Below are positions 14,623-18,563 of a stretch of 18,563 bases of DNA, piece by piece. The stretch is from an uncultured Verrucomicrobiota bacterium. Its GTDB lineage: Bacteria; Verrucomicrobiota; Kiritimatiellia; RFP12; UBA1067. A program made the translations under genes and the position numbers. The stretch's first letter is position 1. Each line of letters begins with the position of its first letter. Below the pieces are notes generated by a model that ran no database searches, was not told the DNA's origin, and was given only the letters and a program-made list of their open reading frames with translations. The stretch spans positions 1 through 18,563 of the forward strand of contig CALYTX010000007.1 in NCBI GenBank assembly GCA_945487985.1. Direction: 5' to 3'.

Positions 14623-15627
14623 CTACGCAAGCAGCGAGGGAGCGGACATTCCCAGCAGGGAAAACGCCTTGCGAGTGGCCACGCGCCCCTTCGGCGTACG
14701 CTCCAGATAGCCTTCCATGATCAAAAACGGCTCGTAGGCCTCCTCGACCGTATCGGCCTGTTCGCCGACGGAGACGGCGATTGTGGAAAGCCCCACCGGC
14801 CCGCCGCCAAATTTGCCGCAGATGTTCTCGAGGATCCGCCGATCCATATCGTCGAGTCCATTGGGATCGATCTCCAGCAATCCGAGCGATGCTTTTGCCA
14901 CCTCGCCGGTAATGAAGTTGCCGGCCTTCAGCTGGGCGTAATCGCGCACCCGACGCAGCAAGTTATTGGCAATCCGCGGCGTTCCGCGGCTACGGCGGGC
15001 AATTTCGAGGGCACCCTCCGCGTCAATGTCGACCGCAAGCTTCACCGCGCTGCGGCGGACGATTTCCGCCAGCTCTGCCGGCTGATAATAATCGAGCCGG
15101 TTGACGAGTCCGAATCGCGCCCGCAGCGGCGCGGCAATCAGGCCGATTCTCGTCGTGGCTCCCACCAGTGTGAATCGCGGCAGCTCCAGCCTGACCGAAC
15201 GCGCGTTGGGCCCCTGATCGATCATAATGTCGATGGCGTAGTCTTCCATCGCGCTGTAAAGATACTCCTCCACCGTCTTGGCCATGCGATGGATTTCGTC
15301 GATGAAGACGATATCGCCAGGCTCGAGCGAAGTAAGCAACCCCGCCAAATCGCCGGGCTTGGCGACAACTGGACCGGAAGTTGTTTTCACATTCACGCCC
15401 ATAGCCTCGCCAAGAATGTAGGAAAGCGTAGTCTTACCAAGCCCCGGAGGGCCGGAGAACAGCACGTGGTCAAGCGATTCGCCGCGTGCCTTCGCAGCCT
15501 CGACGGCGAGCATCAACCGGTCGCGCACCTTGCTCTGGCCGACAAATCCGGAGAAATCAAGCGGACGCAGCTTGTTGTCAAAAGCCGTGGATCGGTTCAG
15601 CGCCTCGCTCTGCCGTTCGCCCTGCAT
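14623..15627 (-). CDS. ruvB: Holliday junction branch-migration helicase RuvB
   Basis: AAA+ motor that drives branch migration with RuvA during recombination and repair. The 334-residue protein is of full length: Walker A GPPGLGKTT (59-67), Walker B DEIH (110-113), sensor 1 GATTR (156-160), the RuvB signature IGLIAAPLRARFG with the arginine-finger region, sensor 2 RGTPR (214-218), and a C-terminal winged helix with GGGPVGL and EPFLIMEGYLERTPKGR. The ATG at 15627 lies 3 nt after the argC stop, with TAGG 7 nt upstream, so it is probably translated with argC. ruvA and ruvC are not adjacent. Confidence 0.98.
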   Translation of the reverse strand: MQGERQSEALNRSTAFDNKLRPLDFSGFVGQSKVRDRLMLAVEAAKARGESLDHVLFSGPPGLGKTTLSYILGEAMGVNVKTTSGPVVAKPGDLAGLLTSLEPGDIVFIDEIHRMAKTVEEYLYSAMEDYAIDIMIDQGPNARSVRLELPRFTLVGATTRIGLIAAPLRARFGLVNRLDYYQPAELAEIVRRSAVKLAVDIDAEGALEIARRSRGTPRIANNLLRRVRDYAQLKAGNFITGEVAKASLGLLEIDPNGLDDMDRRILENICGKFGGGPVGLSTIAVSVGEQADTVEEAYEPFLIMEGYLERTPKGRVATRKAFSLLGMSAPSLLA

Positions 15628-15630
15628 TGT

Positions 15631-16554
15631 TCAGCCTATCTTCAGACCAGTCGCCTCATCAAACCCAAGCGCGATATTCATATTCTGGATGGCCGCGCCC
15701 GAAGCTCCTTTGCCAAGATTGTCAAAGCGGGCCACGAGCACCAGCCTCTCGCCGTTGCCGCAAACGGAAATTTCCATATCGTCCCGGCCGGCAAACGCGG
15801 CCGACGAGAGAAAACCGTCTTCGCCGGGAGCGGCAACGTACTTGACGAGCCCTCCCGCATAGCAATCGCGGTAGCACTCGCGCACCGCTTCGATTCCTCC
15901 CCGCAGCTGGTCGGCGAAAAGCGGAACGGTAACTTCCATGCCGCTGTGATGAGGCACCACGACCGGTGAAAAGACGGGGCTGTGGGCAAGCCGGCATATT
16001 TTCGCCATCTCTGGCAAATGCTTGTGGTTCTGTCCGAGCGCATACTGTCTGCCGCCAAGATAAAGCGGGGACGTGGCGTGCTCGTAATCCTCAATCATCT
16101 TCTTGCCGCCGCCGGAATAACCGGTCAACGAAAAGGCGCTCAGCCGTTCGTCGGGGGAAAGGATGCCGGCGGCCACGAGCGGCTCGACCAGCGCGATGAA
16201 TCCAGACGCATGACAACCCGGATTGGCAATGCGCTTGGCGGCGGCGATCTGCTGGCGGCGCGCGGCCAATTCGGGAAATCCGTATACCCAACCTTCAGCC
16301 GTACGATGTGCAGTGGAAGTGTCGATAATCACCGTGCTCGTCTGCCCGACCGCAGCCACAATCTCGCGTGCGGCCTCATCGGGAAGGCACAGAATTGCGG
16401 CGTCCGCCGATTCAATGGCCACCTTGCGGGCAGCAGGATCCTTGCGTACGGCATCGTCGAGAACGACCAGTTCGACATCGCCGCGACCGGCGAGTCGTTC
16501 GCGGATGCGCAGACCGGTAGTGCCGGCCGAACCATCGATAAAGACCTTCTTCAT
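15631..16554 (-). CDS. argC: N-acetyl-gamma-glutamyl-phosphate reductase, type 2 (short form)
   Basis: Reduces N-acetylglutamyl phosphate to the semialdehyde with NADPH in arginine synthesis. At 307 residues it matches the short type 2 family. It has an N-terminal nucleotide-binding GSAGTTG (8-14), the IIDTSTAHR segment, catalytic Cys114 in ANPGCHASGF, then LTGYSGGGKKMIEDYE and YALGQNHKHLPE. The ATG at 16554 begins MKKVFIDG and lies 27 nt after the kinase stop; no Shine-Dalgarno site is visible. No other arginine genes are nearby. Confidence 0.94.
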   Translation of the reverse strand: MKKVFIDGSAGTTGLRIRERLAGRGDVELVVLDDAVRKDPAARKVAIESADAAILCLPDEAAREIVAAVGQTSTVIIDTSTAHRTAEGWVYGFPELAARRQQIAAAKRIANPGCHASGFIALVEPLVAAGILSPDERLSAFSLTGYSGGGKKMIEDYEHATSPLYLGGRQYALGQNHKHLPEMAKICRLAHSPVFSPVVVPHHSGMEVTVPLFADQLRGGIEAVRECYRDCYAGGLVKYVAAPGEDGFLSSAAFAGRDDMEISVCGNGERLVLVARFDNLGKGASGAAIQNMNIALGFDEATGLKIG

Positions 16555-16581
16555 AGTGTCGGTTTGCTCGTTTTAGGAATG

Positions 16582-18563
16582 CTACTCGTCATCGACGTAA
16601 TCCTCGGAGTCCAGCATACTGTCGATGGATTCGGATGACTCGCGGACTTTCCCTTCGGCGATCTTGGCGGCCCCATCCGCGTCCTCTGGCTTGTAGCCGT
16701 AGCCATAACCATAGCCATAGCGCTGGCGATTGGCAGGACAGAACGCCGCCGCGGAGGACACTTCCACATCGTTAACGATCACCCCGAGAATGTTCGCGCC
16801 CGCTTCCGTCAAGCTGCGCGAGCAATACTGAATAGGCTTGAAATGAGTCCTGTCTGGGCAACACATGATTATGACGGAATCCGCCTGCGTAGCCAATGAA
16901 ACCACATCGCCCACGATTCCATAGGGAGGTGAATCGATAATCACGCGATCGTAGTGCGATTTCGCCCAGTTGAAGAAATCCGCAACAATGCTCGTACCGA
17001 AGATAGTGGCTGGCGAAACCCCGTCGGGCGGCAACGAGCAGATGACATCAAGCCCCTTCACCGGCGAGCTGTTGGTCAACGCCGAGAAATCGGGAACCTT
17101 GCCGCCCGCGTGCTGTAGCGTGTGGGAGAAGCTGCGTTCAGGGGTAAGCTCTATACCCCACACGCGGGCAAGCCGCGGCCGACGCATATCGAAATCGACA
17201 TGCAACACGCGTCTACCCGTTTGGGCGTAGGCAATGGCGATTGAGGTTGAAGTAATCGTTTTGCCTTCGCCGGGCTGGGTGGAGATTACCAAAATACAGT
17301 GTGTTAGCGCCTCGTAGCGCGGCGAATCGAGCAGATTGCGCAGACCAGCAACAGATTCAGAGAACTGCGAATACTTATCTTCGACAAGAAATTTTGCCAC
17401 TTGTTCGCGCCGTTTGCGGCGAACGTGCGGCAACACCGCCAGCACCTTGAGCGCCAATCGTCCCTCGATATCGGAAAGGTTGACGACCGTATCCTCAAGA
17501 TTGTCCAGAACGAGCACAAACAACAGGCCGAGCGCCAGCGCAAGCACTGTACCGATGCCGAAAATGAGAATCGGCTTAGGCAGTACCGGCTCTAACGAAG
17601 CTTTCGCTTCACGGCCGATTGTGATTATCTCGTTGTTCGACTCAGCCTCAAGCCGGGCCTTGTTCTCATCGCTGTTGAGCCCGCGCAGAATCTCGTTGGC
17701 GGCCTTGTAGTCGTCTTCGAGAATCCCGAGCGATGATTCCGCCAGCACGATTCGCTGTTCGAGGGCGGCCAGTTCGCTCTTAAGATCTTCGCGCTTCTGC
17801 TTAAGATTCACCAGCTGGTTGCGCACCACAGTAAGCGTGGAACGCCCCGTCTGCAACGCGCGCTCAGTCGCGTCGAGGAAGCGCTTCTTCGCCATTTCGA
17901 GTTCCTTGGCCTTGGCCACCACCTCGGGGTGGTTGTCGGTATAGGAAAGCTGGAGTTTGGCATGCTCTCCGGAGGCATCGAGGAACGAGCGGTATTCGGC
18001 GGCGATTTCCTGTGCGCGCTGCGCACCGGTAGGCAGCGAGCCGAATGTCTCAGGATTTTTCTGCACGGCGGAAAGCGCCTTTTCCCATTCGACGAGCTGC
18101 GTTTCCTCGGTCTCGAGGGAAAGGATGTCGGCGGTAGTCTTCGAAAGCGACTGCTGTGTGGTATCGCGCGACGAACGCAACTGGTCGATCTTGTGGGTGG
18201 TGCGGAAATCGACGAGCTGCTTAGCCAAGGTATCGACCTCGCGACGCTTCTTTTCGGCCTGGGCGTGGATGCGGCTTACGAACTTGTCGCAACGCACGCG
18301 ATTGAGCTCATCGGTATAGCTTTCAATCGCCGAGGCATAGGCGTTTGCGAGCGCGGCGGCGATTTTCGGATCGTGAGAGCGCACCGAGATGGTGATATTG
18401 CGCGAATTGCGTTGAAGTTCAATCTTCGAGTCGACGAGCGAAGCAATAAGCTCCTCGTCGGTGACGGACGAGGTCGCATGCTCGGAGCGGTATTCGCCGA
18501 TAATCATCGTCACAATCTTGTCGGAGCGCCAGTCGGGAACGCGCGTATTGAAGATTTCGGCGT
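16582..18563 (-). CDS. Wzc-like polysaccharide co-polymerase / BY-family tyrosine autokinase, 5' end outside window
   Basis: Controls chain length and export of an exopolysaccharide or capsule and autophosphorylates on tyrosine. The last 659 residues are visible, and the frame stays open to the window edge. In visible order: the end of the Wzz/periplasmic domain, a long GNVR-type coiled-coil region (about 60-300), the VLPKP motif before transmembrane segment 2 (about 330-352), and a cytoplasmic kinase domain. The kinase domain has Walker A STQPGEGKT (about 427-435), Walker A' HVDFDMRRPRL and Walker B VIIDSPP. The C-terminal tail holds five tyrosines as YGYGYGYGY plus one more in the acidic DYVDDE end; this is the expected autophosphorylation cluster. 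It is followed by argC after 27 nt. No cognate phosphatase or polymerase is visible in the window. Confidence 0.95.
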   Translation of the reverse strand, partial: AEIFNTRVPDWRSDKIVTMIIGEYRSEHATSSVTDEELIASLVDSKIELQRNSRNITISVRSHDPKIAAALANAYASAIESYTDELNRVRCDKFVSRIHAQAEKKRREVDTLAKQLVDFRTTHKIDQLRSSRDTTQQSLSKTTADILSLETEETQLVEWEKALSAVQKNPETFGSLPTGAQRAQEIAAEYRSFLDASGEHAKLQLSYTDNHPEVVAKAKELEMAKKRFLDATERALQTGRSTLTVVRNQLVNLKQKREDLKSELAALEQRIVLAESSLGILEDDYKAANEILRGLNSDENKARLEAESNNEIITIGREAKASLEPVLPKPILIFGIGTVLALALGLLFVLVLDNLEDTVVNLSDIEGRLALKVLAVLPHVRRKRREQVAKFLVEDKYSQFSESVAGLRNLLDSPRYEALTHCILVISTQPGEGKTITSTSIAIAYAQTGRRVLHVDFDMRRPRLARVWGIELTPERSFSHTLQHAGGKVPDFSALTNSSPVKGLDVICSLPPDGVSPATIFGTSIVADFFNWAKSHYDRVIIDSPPYGIVGDVVSLATQADSVIIMCCPDRTHFKPIQYCSRSLTEAGANILGVIVNDVEVSSAAAFCPANRQRYGYGYGYGYKPEDADGAAKIAEGKVRESSESIDSMLDSEDYVDDE
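16693..16719 (-). repeat. In-frame hexanucleotide repeat encoding the Tyr-Gly tail
   Basis: Four consecutive near-identical 6-bp units (TATGGC, TATGGT, TATGGC, TACGGC) plus a final TAC encode YGYGYGYGY in the kinase tail. The units differ by synonymous third positions, so the repeat is imperfect at DNA level but exact at protein level. Slippage could change the tyrosine number in steps of one without a frameshift. Confidence 0.8.

Noticed and set aside
14119..15969. A 616-codon open frame on the plus strand opposite pgpA, ruvB and argC, and similar long frames opposite leuB (583-1821) and gyrA (2983-3945)
   Set aside because: They lie antisense to well-identified conserved genes, have no recognisable domains and arise from the GC-rich codon pattern of the real genes.

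Overview
The window is a dense, GC-rich stretch of bacterial chromosome. It holds thirteen clearly recognisable protein genes, two of them cut by the window edges. There are no RNA genes, insertion sequences, phage genes or CRISPR arrays that I can see. Twelve genes lie on the minus strand and one, a secreted GH106-like glycosidase, on the plus strand. No stretch longer than about 160 bases lacks a gene. The mix suggests a Gram-negative-type anaerobe or gut/environmental bacterium: a secreted GH106-like glycosidase, a BY-kinase with a Tyr-Gly tail, MetY sulfhydrylation and a type 2 ArgC. I lean towards the PVC group (Kiritimatiellota, Lentisphaerota or Verrucomicrobiota), but this is an inference from style and content, not a proven assignment.

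Layout, reading the minus strand from the right. (1) 18563-14623: a polysaccharide co-polymerase/tyrosine autokinase (5' end outside), then argC, then ruvB, tightly packed. (2) 14552-8975: pgpA, trmB, tex, a parvulin-type prolyl isomerase with a His/Cys metal-binding tail, and a GT4 glycosyltransferase, probably read together; pgpA and trmB overlap by ATGA. (3) 8927-7531: metY with its own promoter and a roughly 95-nt leader that contains a 29-codon upstream ORF and competing hairpins. (4) 4420-7515, plus strand: the GH106-like enzyme, convergent with metY and divergent from gyrA. (5) 4284-1: gyrA, leuB and a DAHP synthase (3' end outside) as an operon.

The most notable signal is regulatory. 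The same nine bases, TGGTATAAT (a perfect extended -10), occur on the minus strand ahead of three independent transcription units (gyrA, metY, pgpA), each without a recognisable -35 box. At gyrA and pgpA the element lies only 6 and 8 bases from the chosen start codon, which predicts leaderless mRNAs. A 10-bp perfect inverted repeat sits exactly where the gyrA -35 region should be, between gyrA and the divergent glycosidase. GyrA itself carries Asn at the position of E. coli Asp87, a lysine-rich insertion, and a His variant of the GyrA box.

Metabolically the window links amino-acid synthesis (DAHP synthase, LeuB, ArgC, MetY), envelope and polysaccharide functions (BY-kinase, GT4, PgpA) and information processing (GyrA, RuvB, Tex, TrmB). 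I do not see a defence locus or a complete novel multi-gene system. The metY leader and the leaderless promoter pattern are the best candidates for something undescribed.
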